A stretch of DNA of 64,000 nt, taken from the NCBI GenBank assembly GCA_963810485.1, contig CAWENQ010000008.1:248001-312000 (forward strand). The letters are read 5' to 3'. Shown piece by piece: positions 1-8,107 of the stretch. The notes beneath the pieces were generated by a model. That model did not search any database and was not told the DNA's origin. It worked only from the letters and a program-made list of their open reading frames with translations. The position numbers were made by a program, and so were the translations under genes. Numbering within the stretch: position 1 is the stretch's first letter; each line of letters begins with the position of its first letter. This DNA is from DATKFM01 sp963810485 (GTDB lineage Bacteria > Pseudomonadota > Alphaproteobacteria > Dongiales > Dongiaceae).

Positions 1-1
1 C

Positions 2-748
2 AAAGGCGATGCGGCGGGCGCGCTGGCGGCTTGCGACGACGGCCTGCGGCAACGGCCCGGCGACACCGCCGTCATCGCCTTCAAGGCGGCGATGCTGCTG
101 GAAAACGGCGACACTGCCGCCGCCCGGGCGCTGGTGGATTTCGATCGGCTGATGAAGCCGATCCGCATCCCGCCGCCGCCGGGTTTCGACGACATTCCCG
201 AATTCAACAAGGCGATCTCGCAGTATGCCTTGACGCATCCGACATTGGTTTTCGAGCCGCGCAACCACGCGACCAAGAGCGGCCGGCATACCGGTGAACT
301 CATGCTCAAGCCCGGCGGCCCGGTGCCCGCTTTCGCCAGCGCCGTGGCAGCGGAAGTTCGCCGGTATATGCAGGACGTGCCCATCGATCCGGCCCATCCA
401 TTCGCCGCCCAGCGGCCGGCCCGCTGGCGCTTGTCCGCCTGGGCAGTCGTCATGGAGGGGCAGGGCTACCAGGCGCCGCACATTCATCCGCAGGCCTGGC
501 TCAGCGGCGTCTATTACGCCAGCGTGCCGCCGGACATGGCGGCTTCGGATACGGAGCAGGCGGGATGGATCGAATTCGGCGAGCCGCTGCCGGACTACCG
601 CTTCACCGCGAAGCCGGAACTCCGCCTGATTCAGCCCGAGGAAGGGCTGATGCTGCTCTTTCCCTCCTACTTCTTCCATCGCACGCTGCCCTTCAGCGCC
701 GGCGGAACGCGGATCAGCATCGCCTTCGACGTGGTTCCCACGGCATAG
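2..748 (+). CDS. Putative 2OG-Fe(II) oxygenase with TPR-like N-terminus (5' end outside window)
   Basis: The reading frame is open to the first bases of the window, so the gene begins upstream. The visible N-terminal part (GDAAGALAACDDGL..., ENGDTAAARALVD) looks like tetratricopeptide helices. The C-terminal part resembles the putative 2OG-Fe(II) oxygenase family that follows TPR arrays: a HIHPQAWLSGVYY stretch carries the likely iron ligand and strand, and FPSYFFHRTLPF near the end carries the distal histidine. An arginine follows in GTRISIAFDV, as expected for 2-oxoglutarate binding. The substrate is unknown. The internal ATG at 92 is probably not the start, because similar coding sequence continues upstream of it. 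It converges on the aminotransferase gene 8 bases downstream. Confidence 0.75.
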   Translation, partial: KGDAAGALAACDDGLRQRPGDTAVIAFKAAMLLENGDTAAARALVDFDRLMKPIRIPPPPGFDDIPEFNKAISQYALTHPTLVFEPRNHATKSGRHTGELMLKPGGPVPAFASAVAAEVRRYMQDVPIDPAHPFAAQRPARWRLSAWAVVMEGQGYQAPHIHPQAWLSGVYYASVPPDMAASDTEQAGWIEFGEPLPDYRFTAKPELRLIQPEEGLMLLFPSYFFHRTLPFSAGGTRISIAFDVVPTA

Positions 749-756
749 GGGCGCTC

Positions 757-1863
757 TTACTGAGCTGCTGCCTTCAGCGCCTGGGGCAATATTTCGGCGA
801 AGGCAGCGAGGTCGGCATCGGTACCGGCGCTGACGCGGATGCAGCGGTCCAGCGGCGCCACGCCGGGCATGCGGACGAAGATTTCCCTGGCGATCAGTTC
901 CTTCAGCACGGTGCGGGCGTAGTTGCCGTCACGGCCGCAATCGATGGCGACGAAATTCGCGGCCGAGGGTAGCGGCTTAAGGCCGTTGTCGCGGGCGATG
1001 GCGGCAATGCGGTCGCGGGCGCCGCCGACGCTTTTGACGACGCTTGCAAGATGCGCGCCATCGGCCAGCGCCGCCAGCGCGCCGGCCTGGGCGATGCGAT
1101 TGACGCCGAAATGGTTGCGGATCTTGTCGAAGGCCTTGATCAGCGACGCCTCGCCGATGGCATAGCCGACGCGCAGCCCCGCCATGCCGTGGGCTTTTGA
1201 AAATGTGCGGAAGCGCAGGACGCGCGGGTTTGTCACATCCAGCGGCGGCATGGTGCCGTCGGGCGCGAACTCGCCATAGGCCTCGTCGAGGCAGAGCACC
1301 GCGCCCTCGGGGACCCGGTCGATTAGGCGCTGCACTTCAGCCGCAGGCCACCAGCTCCCCATGGGATTGTCGGGGTTGGCGAAGTAGATCAATCGCGCCC
1401 TTTCGCGCTGCGCCAGGTCCAGCAATGAGTTCGGATCTTCGCGATCGTCCACATAGGGCGTGGTGACGAGCCGCCCGCCGAAACCATTCACGTGGAAGTT
1501 GTAGGTGGGGTAGGCACCCAGTGACGTCGCCACCGTAACGCCGGGCTCGACGAACAGCCGGATCACATAGCCGAACAGCCCGTCGATCCCCTCGCCGACG
1601 ACGATGTTGTCGGGCGCGATCTTGTAGTGCGCGGCCAGCGCCTGCTTCAGATCATGGTTCTCGGGATCGCAATATTTCCACGCCTCGGCCGCCGCCGTCT
1701 CCATAGCAGCTATTGCCTCGGGCGAAGGCCCAAACACGCTCTCATTGGCGCCGATGCGAGCCCGGAACAACCGTCCCCGCGCCCGCTCCTGCGCTTCCGG
1801 CCCGACGAAGGGCACGGTGGAAGGGAGCTTGTCGACGAGGGGGGTGAAGGGATGGGTGGGCAT
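757..1863 (-). CDS. PLP-dependent aminotransferase, histidinol-phosphate aminotransferase-like
   Basis: A fold-type I aminotransferase of the HisC/class I-II group, 368 residues. Recognisable landmarks are ANESVFGPSPEAI near the N-terminus, YFANPDNPMGSWW (substrate/PLP asparagine), CLDEAYGEF (aspartate on the pyridine nitrogen) and RTFSKAHGMAGLRVGYA with the PLP-binding lysine. The start at 1863 (MPTHPFTPLVDKL) is chosen because the 17 residues that would precede it do not look like this family. No other histidine gene is adjacent, so a dedicated role in histidine synthesis is not supported. It may act on aromatic or other amino acids instead. Confidence 0.85.
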   Translation of the reverse strand: MPTHPFTPLVDKLPSTVPFVGPEAQERARGRLFRARIGANESVFGPSPEAIAAMETAAAEAWKYCDPENHDLKQALAAHYKIAPDNIVVGEGIDGLFGYVIRLFVEPGVTVATSLGAYPTYNFHVNGFGGRLVTTPYVDDREDPNSLLDLAQRERARLIYFANPDNPMGSWWPAAEVQRLIDRVPEGAVLCLDEAYGEFAPDGTMPPLDVTNPRVLRFRTFSKAHGMAGLRVGYAIGEASLIKAFDKIRNHFGVNRIAQAGALAALADGAHLASVVKSVGGARDRIAAIARDNGLKPLPSAANFVAIDCGRDGNYARTVLKELIAREIFVRMPGVAPLDRCIRVSAGTDADLAAFAEILPQALKAAAQ

Positions 1864-1933
1864 ATGGATCGAACTTCTGAAAATGATGGTGGCGCGATTG
1901 CAAAACCCAATCACCCTACATCGCAGCCAATAA

Positions 1934-2069
1934 TTGTCATCCCGGAAACCGAGCGTCAGCGAGGTTGTCCGGGAACCATGAACACCAAGCAGCAGTCAAG
2001 GTAATTTGACGAGTTCCGTGTGCATGGGTCCCGGGCTCCGCCGCTGAAGCGGCGGCCCCGGGATGACAA
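1934..2069. repeat. 136-bp dispersed palindromic-ended repeat, copy 1
   Basis: The element begins TTGTCATCCCGG and ends with the exact reverse complement CCGGGATGACAA. The inner part contains GAGCGTCAGCGAGG near the left end and GGGTCCCGGGCTCC near the right end. A second copy of identical length, in the same orientation, lies at 4117-4252. This is the layout of a small interspersed palindromic repeat (a MITE-like or REP-like non-coding element). It fills most of the space between the aminotransferase start and the end of the VanW-type gene, and has no coding capacity. Confidence 0.85.
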
Positions 2070-2115
2070 CGGTTTATGCGATGAGGTCTAGATCGAATGA
2101 AGTTAAGAGCGCGGC

Positions 2116-3918
2116 CTAACCTCTAACCGCGTTCCCAACGGCGTTGCGCAGTGCCGCCACGTCGCCAGCGGGGACGGTCGTCACACCGGGTACGCCTTCA
2201 AGGCCGCAAGCGTCGCTGGCTATCACCGGGATGCCGGCGGCGACGGCACGAAGCAGGCGTCGCGGCTGATCCTCGATCCAGGCCGGGAGCACGACAAGTC
2301 TTGCGGTAGAAAGCGGGTCGCTGCCAGCGGGAACAGTGCGCACACCATTCCAAAATTCGTTGTCTTCCAGAATGCCGCCGCCGAGCGCAACTGTGAGACC
2401 GAGATCGCGTACAACCTCGCGCAGTTCATAGGCGCCTTTGCGGCCGAGCGTGCTGGCCGGAAAGAGAACCGCACCATCGCCCGGCTTCCGCCTGATCACC
2501 GGCGGGAGCTGCCAGTCGAGTTTCCTGGCCTTGGCGCCGGCCAGACGGGCGATCTTGCTGTGGGGCGTGATCCAATGCCGGGCGGCTGCGAGCGTTTCGC
2601 GTTCGGCCGTCAGCAAGGCGGGCTCGGCGCGGAAATCCGCCAGGGTTGGCGACATCGGCCAGGCTCGCGCGGCGCGGTCGAGCGTCGTCTGCAGAGTTTC
2701 CAGCGGCAACCGGGTCATCAACACGTCAAAGCTGCGGCCGCCGAGAACGCCATCGCGCCAGAGGAATGGCAGCAAGGCCTGGCTGATCACCAGATGGGTG
2801 GCCATAAACGGCAGGCGCCGGGCGTAGTGCCGTGCCAGCGCTTCATCCATCTGCAAGAGCGCGCTCTGCCGCTCGGCGCCTTGCGCGGCCAGACGCCGGC
2901 TGCGCAACGACCGGCTGAGAACAAGCCATGGCGCCTGGCGCACGGCGGCAAAGCCGTCACTGCTCCAGCGATAGGGGCCGATGCCGAAGCGCCGGCCATC
3001 GAGCGGCGTGAATAGCCAGTCGGCCGGCGCGGCGTTCGCCCGCAGGTAGCCGTCGAATTCCGGCCACCAGCCATCGACCAGCCAAGCCGTCGATGTGGCC
3101 GATGCCCGGTTCGCCGCGGATTCATGGCGGAAACAGGTGATCATGCCGCAGGTCTCGCAGCTCGCCGCGGGCAGATCGGCGCCGGTGCCGGCCGGCGATG
3201 TCCGGCGCGAAACCGGCGCGGAGATTTTTGCCGGCGAGCCAAGACGGCGGAACGTGACCTTCAGTTCATCCCGATCGAGAGCGACCTGGAGCTGGCAATC
3301 GACCGGCGGCCGGAAGCGCAGATCGACATAATTCCAGAAGATCGTGGCATCGCGCCCTTGGGCGGCCATCGAGCCTTCGATGCGGCGGGAATGGGCATGG
3401 CGCTCGACAATGTCGCATCCGGCCTTCAGCGCGGCGTCGTAGAGCGCATTGCTGAGTTGGCAGAGCCCGCCGCCGACGCTGGCGATCACGCAGCCCTCGC
3501 GCAGTTCCCGGCCGCGCACGAAACCGAGTCGGCGGCTCGGGCGCGGCATCTGCGCCCAGAAGCTGAAAAGCGCGCCGGCCGGAATTATCAGGCCATCGAG
3601 ATAGCGTGCGGCGACCCGCAGGTTTTGCACCTTGCCCGCCTGCAGCAGGCGCTCCGCCGGCGTATCGCTAGGGAACAGCAGGCTTTGGGAGAGCGCGATC
3701 GCCGTCGTGTCCGCAGCATGAGGTTGCCGATTGAGCCGTTGGGGCCGCCGGCCAAGACCATTATGGAACCAGCGCCTGATACGGAAGCACCAAGCCTTGC
3801 CGGCGAACAGAACGGCCTCCCCGCGCGTCGGCAGCCGCGACTCCGCGTCGGGCAGGCTTTGTGCCGGCATGAGTCGCAGCGCGACGGCGCTGTGCTCGCG
3901 ATCGTCGACGTCAATCAT
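2116..3918 (-). CDS. VanW-domain / glycosyltransferase-like fusion protein
   Basis: A 600-residue protein in three parts. Residues about 95-215 are a VanW domain: IIPAGALFSFW, then VGGGLCQLSNALYDAAL, then VERHAHSRR and GRDATIFWNYVDLRF, all typical of that family. A short cysteine cluster follows (Cys254, Cys257, Cys262, His265; CETCGMITCFRH), spaced like a small metal-binding knuckle. The rest resembles a glycosyltransferase of the GT-B type, with a C-terminal segment LVVLPAWIEDQPRRLLRAVAAG...PVIASDACGLEG that matches the nucleotide-sugar-binding half. VanW itself has no firmly known reaction. A cell-envelope or glycan role is an inference from the fusion. The gene lies between two direct copies of the 136-bp repeat. 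Confidence 0.75.
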   Translation of the reverse strand: MIDVDDREHSAVALRLMPAQSLPDAESRLPTRGEAVLFAGKAWCFRIRRWFHNGLGRRPQRLNRQPHAADTTAIALSQSLLFPSDTPAERLLQAGKVQNLRVAARYLDGLIIPAGALFSFWAQMPRPSRRLGFVRGRELREGCVIASVGGGLCQLSNALYDAALKAGCDIVERHAHSRRIEGSMAAQGRDATIFWNYVDLRFRPPVDCQLQVALDRDELKVTFRRLGSPAKISAPVSRRTSPAGTGADLPAASCETCGMITCFRHESAANRASATSTAWLVDGWWPEFDGYLRANAAPADWLFTPLDGRRFGIGPYRWSSDGFAAVRQAPWLVLSRSLRSRRLAAQGAERQSALLQMDEALARHYARRLPFMATHLVISQALLPFLWRDGVLGGRSFDVLMTRLPLETLQTTLDRAARAWPMSPTLADFRAEPALLTAERETLAAARHWITPHSKIARLAGAKARKLDWQLPPVIRRKPGDGAVLFPASTLGRKGAYELREVVRDLGLTVALGGGILEDNEFWNGVRTVPAGSDPLSTARLVVLPAWIEDQPRRLLRAVAAGIPVIASDACGLEGVPGVTTVPAGDVAALRNAVGNAVRG

Positions 3919-4116
3919 GAGAAGGGTGCGAGGGTGAATCGAACAATGCGCAAGTCCGCCAGCTTTGTTACCTAGGAACGAAGACCAGGGGTTCGATTCT
4001 ACCGTCAGAGGTGCTTAACAGGTCGTTAGGAGATTGAAGGGGATTTGTGTCGGGATCGAGGCCGCGTCATGCGCTATGAACTGGCACATGCCTGATTGGG
4101 AGCCACATCCCAATAT

Positions 4117-4252
4117 TTGTCATCCCGGAAACCGAGCGTCAGCGAGGTTATCCGGGACCCATGAACACCGAGCGGTTGGAAAGATAGACCGGAAGGTTCC
4201 GTGTTCATGGGTCCCGGGCTCCGTCGCTGACGCGACGGCCCCGGGATGACAA
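4117..4252. repeat. 136-bp dispersed palindromic-ended repeat, copy 2
   Basis: Same length, same terminal TTGTCATCCCGG / CCGGGATGACAA and same orientation as the copy at 1934-2069. The ends are nearly identical and the centre (around 4165-4195) differs more. It sits in the 364-base gap between the VanW-type gene start (3918) and the panC stop (4283). Apart from this repeat I see no gene or clear promoter in that gap. Confidence 0.85.
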
Positions 4253-4282
4253 TTGGTGTGAGGCAGATTGAGTAATGCTGCC

Positions 4283-5125
4283 TTATATCGCCCAATTATC
4301 GATCAGCCTCGTCCGTCCCAGCCACGCGGCGGCAAAGACGCGCGACGGCGAAATCACACGGGTGACCGGCTGCAGAGTCGCTTCATCGCAGACTTCGATG
4401 TAGTCGATCTTCCGGAAGCCGGCATCTTCGAGCTGGTTTGTGCCCCAGGCGAGTTCGCGGGCGACGGCGCCGGGCTCCTTGCGCAGCCGCTCGGCGATAT
4501 TGGCGAGCATGCGCGGCAGGGCAGCGGCATTGGCGCGGTCCTCGGCGCTGAGATAGCGATTGCGGGAGGAGAGGGCGAGACGGTCGGCTTCGCGCATGGT
4601 CGGCACGCCGATGATCCGCGCGGGGATGTCGAGATCGGCGGCCATGCGGCGGATCACCTGGAGCTGCTGAAAATCCTTCTCGCCGAAATAGGCGCGGTCG
4701 GGCGTCGATTGCAGCAACAGCTTGCCGACGACGGTGGCGACGCCGGCGAAGTGCCCGGGCCGGTGCGGGCCGCAGAGATGCTCGGTGAGCCCGGCGACGG
4801 TGACCGTGGTGGCGAAGCCTTTCGGGTACATCTCGGCGACGGAGGGCGCGTAGAGCGCATCGACATTGGCGGCCTCGAGCTTCGCCAGATCGGCGGCCTC
4901 GTCGCGCGGATAGGCGGCGAGATCTTCCTTCGGTCCGAACTGTGTCGGGTTCACGAACAGCGTGGCGATGGTGCGCTTGTTGTCGACGCGGCTGTGGGCG
5001 GCCAGCGACAGATGGCCTTCATGCAGCGCGCCCATGGTCGGCACGAGGCCGATGGTTTCGTTGTTGCGGCGCCAGGCGGCGACGGTGGCGCGCAGATCGG
5101 CGATCGTTCTGATGACGACGGTCAT
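4283..5125 (-). CDS. panC: Pantoate--beta-alanine ligase
   Basis: Cytoplasmic enzyme that joins pantoate and beta-alanine with ATP to make pantothenate, the last step of vitamin B5 synthesis. The 280-residue length is normal. The nucleotidyltransferase signature VPTMGALHEGHLSL is near the N-terminus. FVNPTQFGPKEDLAAYPR, AYFGEKDFQQLQVIRRM and LALSSRNRYLS follow in the usual order. panB lies upstream on the same strand (start 6094, stop 5225), about 100 bases away with a hairpin repeat between, so the two are probably one transcription unit in the order panB-panC. Confidence 0.97.
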   Translation of the reverse strand: MTVVIRTIADLRATVAAWRRNNETIGLVPTMGALHEGHLSLAAHSRVDNKRTIATLFVNPTQFGPKEDLAAYPRDEAADLAKLEAANVDALYAPSVAEMYPKGFATTVTVAGLTEHLCGPHRPGHFAGVATVVGKLLLQSTPDRAYFGEKDFQQLQVIRRMAADLDIPARIIGVPTMREADRLALSSRNRYLSAEDRANAAALPRMLANIAERLRKEPGAVARELAWGTNQLEDAGFRKIDYIEVCDEATLQPVTRVISPSRVFAAAWLGRTRLIDNWAI

Positions 5126-5147
5126 GATTGGGAGCTTAGGAAGGTTT

Positions 5148-5211
5148 CACCACAAAGTCACAAAGGACACGAAGAAGCGGATCTCTTCGTGGTCTTTGTG
5201 ACTTTGTGGTG
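5148..5211. repeat. 64-bp hairpin repeat between panB and panC
   Basis: Perfect 18-bp arms: CACCACAAAGTCACAAAG at 5148-5165 and its reverse complement at 5194-5211. The pairing continues inward through GACACGAAGA against TCTTCGTGGTC with one bulge, leaving a loop of about 8 bases. The low-GC sequence stands out from its surroundings and looks like a dispersed palindromic element inserted between two co-directional genes. In RNA it would form a very strong stem, so it could stabilise or attenuate the panB-panC message. There is no run of T after it, so a classical terminator is less likely. Confidence 0.8.
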
Positions 5212-5224
5212 AGCCTTGTTTGAC

Positions 5225-6094
5225 CTAATGCGGCCGCGCGGTACGTGGCGGGACGGGAGTGAGGGGCCGCGGGCGCTGGCCGGGGGAGAAGGTATGTTCC
5301 GGGCCGGGAAAGCGGCGGGCGCGGACGTCGGCGGCGTATTGCGCCACGGCCTTGCCGATTTCTTCGCCGATCTCGGCATAGCGCTTCACGAACTTCGGCG
5401 TGAAGTCGTTGAACATGCCGATGAGATCGTCGACGACCAGTATCTGCCCATCGCAGGCGGCCGAGGCGCCGATGCCGATGGTGGGCACGGCGACGCGCTC
5501 GGTGATCTCCCGCGCCAGCGGCTCGACGACGCCTTCGACGACAATGGAGAAGGCGCCGGCTTCGGCGACCGCTTGCGCGTCGGCCATGATGTCGGCTGCC
5601 TGGGCCTCGTCCTTGCCGCGGGCGCGGTAGCCGCCGACGCTATGCACGGACTGGGGCATCAGGCCGATATGGCCCATGACGGGAATGCCGCGGGCGGTGA
5701 GATAGGCGATGGTGTCGGCCATCTCGCGGCCGCCTTCCAGCTTCACGGCGGAGCAGCCGGTCTCCTGCATCACCCGCGCGGCGGCGCGGAAAGCGGCTTC
5801 CGGCAATTCCTGATAGCTGCCGAAGGGAAGGTCGACGACGATCAGCGCCCGCTCGCTGCCGCGGCGCACCGCGCCGCCATGGGCGATCATCAATTCGAGC
5901 GTGACCGGCAGCGTGGTCTCGAAACCATAGACCACCATGCCCAGGGAATCGCCCACCAGCAGCAGATCGCAATGGTGATCCAGCTGCTGCGCCATCGGTG
6001 TCGTATAGGCGGTCAGGCAGACGATGGGTTCGCTGCCCTTGCGGGCGCGAAGTTCGGGTACGGTGATCCGGCGGTTGCGTCGTTCAGTGCTCAC
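5225..6094 (-). CDS. panB: 3-methyl-2-oxobutanoate hydroxymethyltransferase
   Basis: Transfers a hydroxymethyl group from 5,10-methylene-tetrahydrofolate to 2-oxoisovalerate to give ketopantoate, the first committed step to pantothenate. The family motifs are present: VCLTAYTTPMAQQLD, LLLVGDSLGMVVYGFETT, VVDLPFGSYQ, AVKLEGG, PVMGHIGLMPQSV and PTIGIGASAACDGQILVVDD. At 289 residues it is slightly longer than most, with a proline/arginine-rich tail after the catalytic domain. It heads the pantothenate pair. Confidence 0.97.
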   Translation of the reverse strand: MSTERRNRRITVPELRARKGSEPIVCLTAYTTPMAQQLDHHCDLLLVGDSLGMVVYGFETTLPVTLELMIAHGGAVRRGSERALIVVDLPFGSYQELPEAAFRAAARVMQETGCSAVKLEGGREMADTIAYLTARGIPVMGHIGLMPQSVHSVGGYRARGKDEAQAADIMADAQAVAEAGAFSIVVEGVVEPLAREITERVAVPTIGIGASAACDGQILVVDDLIGMFNDFTPKFVKRYAEIGEEIGKAVAQYAADVRARRFPGPEHTFSPGQRPRPLTPVPPRTARPH

Positions 6095-6145
6095 GGCGTC
6101 CTCCTCCGCAAGCGAGACCCAAAGAAGGGCAAATCCTAGCGCTCC

Positions 6146-6162
6146 ATTGTGCGCTGCACAAT
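6146..6162. promoter_or_regulatory. Dyad ATTGTGC-N3-GCACAAT between divergent panB and ggt
   Basis: A perfect 7-bp inverted repeat with a 3-base spacer about 50 bases before the panB start and 135 before ggt. The TGC-N3-GCA core resembles operators of small homodimeric repressors, such as PhaR-type sites in alphaproteobacteria. The regulator cannot be named from one site. Confidence 0.35.
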
Positions 6163-6295
6163 CGATATGTTGCGCCGCCGCTAAAATGCAAGGGGTTGGC
6201 CGGACAGGGTTTTCCGGCCACCGGGAAGGACCTGGGGTTGCTATCGAACGGCAGGCTGGCGCAGGATCGGGGCAACGGATAGCTTAAGCGCATCA

Positions 6296-8086
6296 ATGCG
6301 AATGTCCGGAAGAAACCGGGCCAGAGGGTGGGGAATGAGGGCTGAATTCTGGGGGCCGCGCCAAGGCGCGGTGCGGCCGGTGTGCGTCATCGGCCTGCTG
6401 ATAATTTTCCTGTGCGGGATTTTCGGCGCGGCGTTGCAGCCCGCGGCCGCGGCCAGCAAGCCGGTTGCGGCAAAATCCGAGATGGTGGTGGCGGCCCATC
6501 CGCTGGCGGCGGAGACGGCCTTGCGCATCCTGCGGTCCGGCGGCAACGCGGCGGATGCGGCGATCGCCGCGCAAATCCTGCTGACGCTGGTGGAGCCGCA
6601 ATCCTCAGGCATCGGCGGCGGCGGGTTCCTGCTGTATTACGACGGCAAGCGCCGGGATCTGGATTTCTATGACGGGCGGGAGACGGCGCCGGCGCGAGCG
6701 ACGGCGAACATGTTCCTGCAGCCCGATGGCACGCCCAAGCCTTTCTATGACGCTGTCGTGGGCGGCCTGTCGGTGGGTACGCCGGGCGTGCTGCGCCTGC
6801 TGGAGGAAGTGCATCGCGACCATGGCAGGCTGCCCTGGGCGCAATTGTTCGACGATGCAATCCGTTTGGCCGAGCAGGGCTTCCCGGTGTCGCCGCGGCT
6901 GGCCGCGGCGATCGCCGAAGACAAACATCTCAAGCACTCCGCCGCGGCGGCCGCCTATTTCTACGACGCCAAGGGTCAGCCGCAGCAAGCCGGGACCCTC
7001 CTGAAGAACCCGGCGCTGGCGGCGAGCCTGCGGCTGATCGCGGCCGGCGGCGCCGATGCTTTTTATAGCGGGCAGATCGCCGGACAGATCGTGGATGCCG
7101 TGGCCACTGCGCCGGGCAATCCCGGCCGTCTCAGCCGCGCCGACCTGGCGCGCTATCCGGTGCGGCAGCGCGATCCCGTCTGCACAGACTATCGGCAATG
7201 GCGCATCTGCAGCGCGCCACCGCCCAGCTCCGGTGGCATTGCCGTGCTGCAGATCCTGAAGCTGCTGGAGCGTTTCGATTTCAATCACATCCGCCCGAAC
7301 ACGCCGGCGGCGGTGCATTTGTTCGCCGAGGCCAGTCGCCTCGCCTATGCCGACCGGAATTTCTATGTCGGCGATCCGGATTTCCTGAAGGTGCCGACGG
7401 CGGACCTTCTCGACAAAAAGTATCTCAACCGGCGCTCCCAGCAGATTCTCTTCGGCAATACGATCTGGAAGGTGACACCGGGGAACCTGCGGCTGCAAAG
7501 CGGCATGGCGGCGCCACAGCCGCAGATGGAATCCGAGTCCACCACTCATCTCAGCATCGTCGACCGCGACGGCAATGCCGTGAGTTTCACCTCTTCCGTG
7601 GAAGACAGCTTCGGCGCCCGGGTGATGGCCGGCGGATTCATCCTCAACAACCAGCTCACCGATTTCAGCTTCGAGCCGACGCGCGACGGGCGGCAGGTCG
7701 CCAATGCCGTGCAGCCGGGCAAACGGCCGCGCAGCTCCATGGCGCCCACCATGGTGCTCGATCGCAACGGCCGCCTGCTCTATGTGCTGGGTTCGCCCGG
7801 CGGCAGCCGCATCATTGCCTATGTGGCAAAGACGCTGATCGGCCTGCTCGACTGGCGGCTCGATCCCCAGGCGGCGATCGATCTGCCGAACATGGCCAAT
7901 ACGGGCAAGGAAACCCAGGTCGAAACGGGCACCTTGCTGGCAAATCAGGCGACCGCGCTGCAGGTGCTTGGGCATGCGGTGAAGACGTCGGTGATGAACA
8001 GCGGCCTGAATGTCATCGCGGTGACGCCGGCGGGCCTGCTGGGCGGTGCCGACAACAGGCGCGAAGGGGTGGCCGTCGGCGACTAG
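6296..8086 (+). CDS. ggt: Gamma-glutamyltransferase precursor (glutathione hydrolase)
   Basis: Periplasmic Ntn-hydrolase that cleaves or transfers the gamma-glutamyl group of glutathione. A signal sequence is visible (residues about 27-53, VCVIGLLIIFLCGIFGAALQ then a PAAAASK cleavage region). The proenzyme should self-cleave before Thr416 (ESTTHLSIVD), the catalytic nucleophile at the start of the small subunit. Other landmarks are SGGNAADAAIA, SSGIGGGGF, APPPSSGG, FGARVMAGGFILNNQLTDFS, and RPRSSMAPTMV with GSPGGSRII. The length of 596 residues is normal. Starts at 6302 or 6335 are also possible because the residues before the signal core are poorly constrained. The next gene starts 21 bases after the stop. 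Confidence 0.95.
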   Translation: MRMSGRNRARGWGMRAEFWGPRQGAVRPVCVIGLLIIFLCGIFGAALQPAAAASKPVAAKSEMVVAAHPLAAETALRILRSGGNAADAAIAAQILLTLVEPQSSGIGGGGFLLYYDGKRRDLDFYDGRETAPARATANMFLQPDGTPKPFYDAVVGGLSVGTPGVLRLLEEVHRDHGRLPWAQLFDDAIRLAEQGFPVSPRLAAAIAEDKHLKHSAAAAAYFYDAKGQPQQAGTLLKNPALAASLRLIAAGGADAFYSGQIAGQIVDAVATAPGNPGRLSRADLARYPVRQRDPVCTDYRQWRICSAPPPSSGGIAVLQILKLLERFDFNHIRPNTPAAVHLFAEASRLAYADRNFYVGDPDFLKVPTADLLDKKYLNRRSQQILFGNTIWKVTPGNLRLQSGMAAPQPQMESESTTHLSIVDRDGNAVSFTSSVEDSFGARVMAGGFILNNQLTDFSFEPTRDGRQVANAVQPGKRPRSSMAPTMVLDRNGRLLYVLGSPGGSRIIAYVAKTLIGLLDWRLDPQAAIDLPNMANTGKETQVETGTLLANQATALQVLGHAVKTSVMNSGLNVIAVTPAGLLGGADNRREGVAVGD

Positions 8087-8107
8087 CTGCTATAGGGTCG
8101 CCGCGCC

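Noticed and set aside
3985..4012. A GGTTCGATTC stretch resembling a tRNA T-arm
   Set aside because: The flanking bases do not form the 5-bp T stem, and no acceptor, D or anticodon arm can be found nearby.
4268..6139. Two long plus-strand frames opposite panC and panB
   Set aside because: panC and panB are certain on the minus strand; the opposite frames are composition artefacts.
6605..7975. A 456-codon minus-strand open frame inside ggt
   Set aside because: Antisense to the gamma-glutamyltransferase; no family resemblance.
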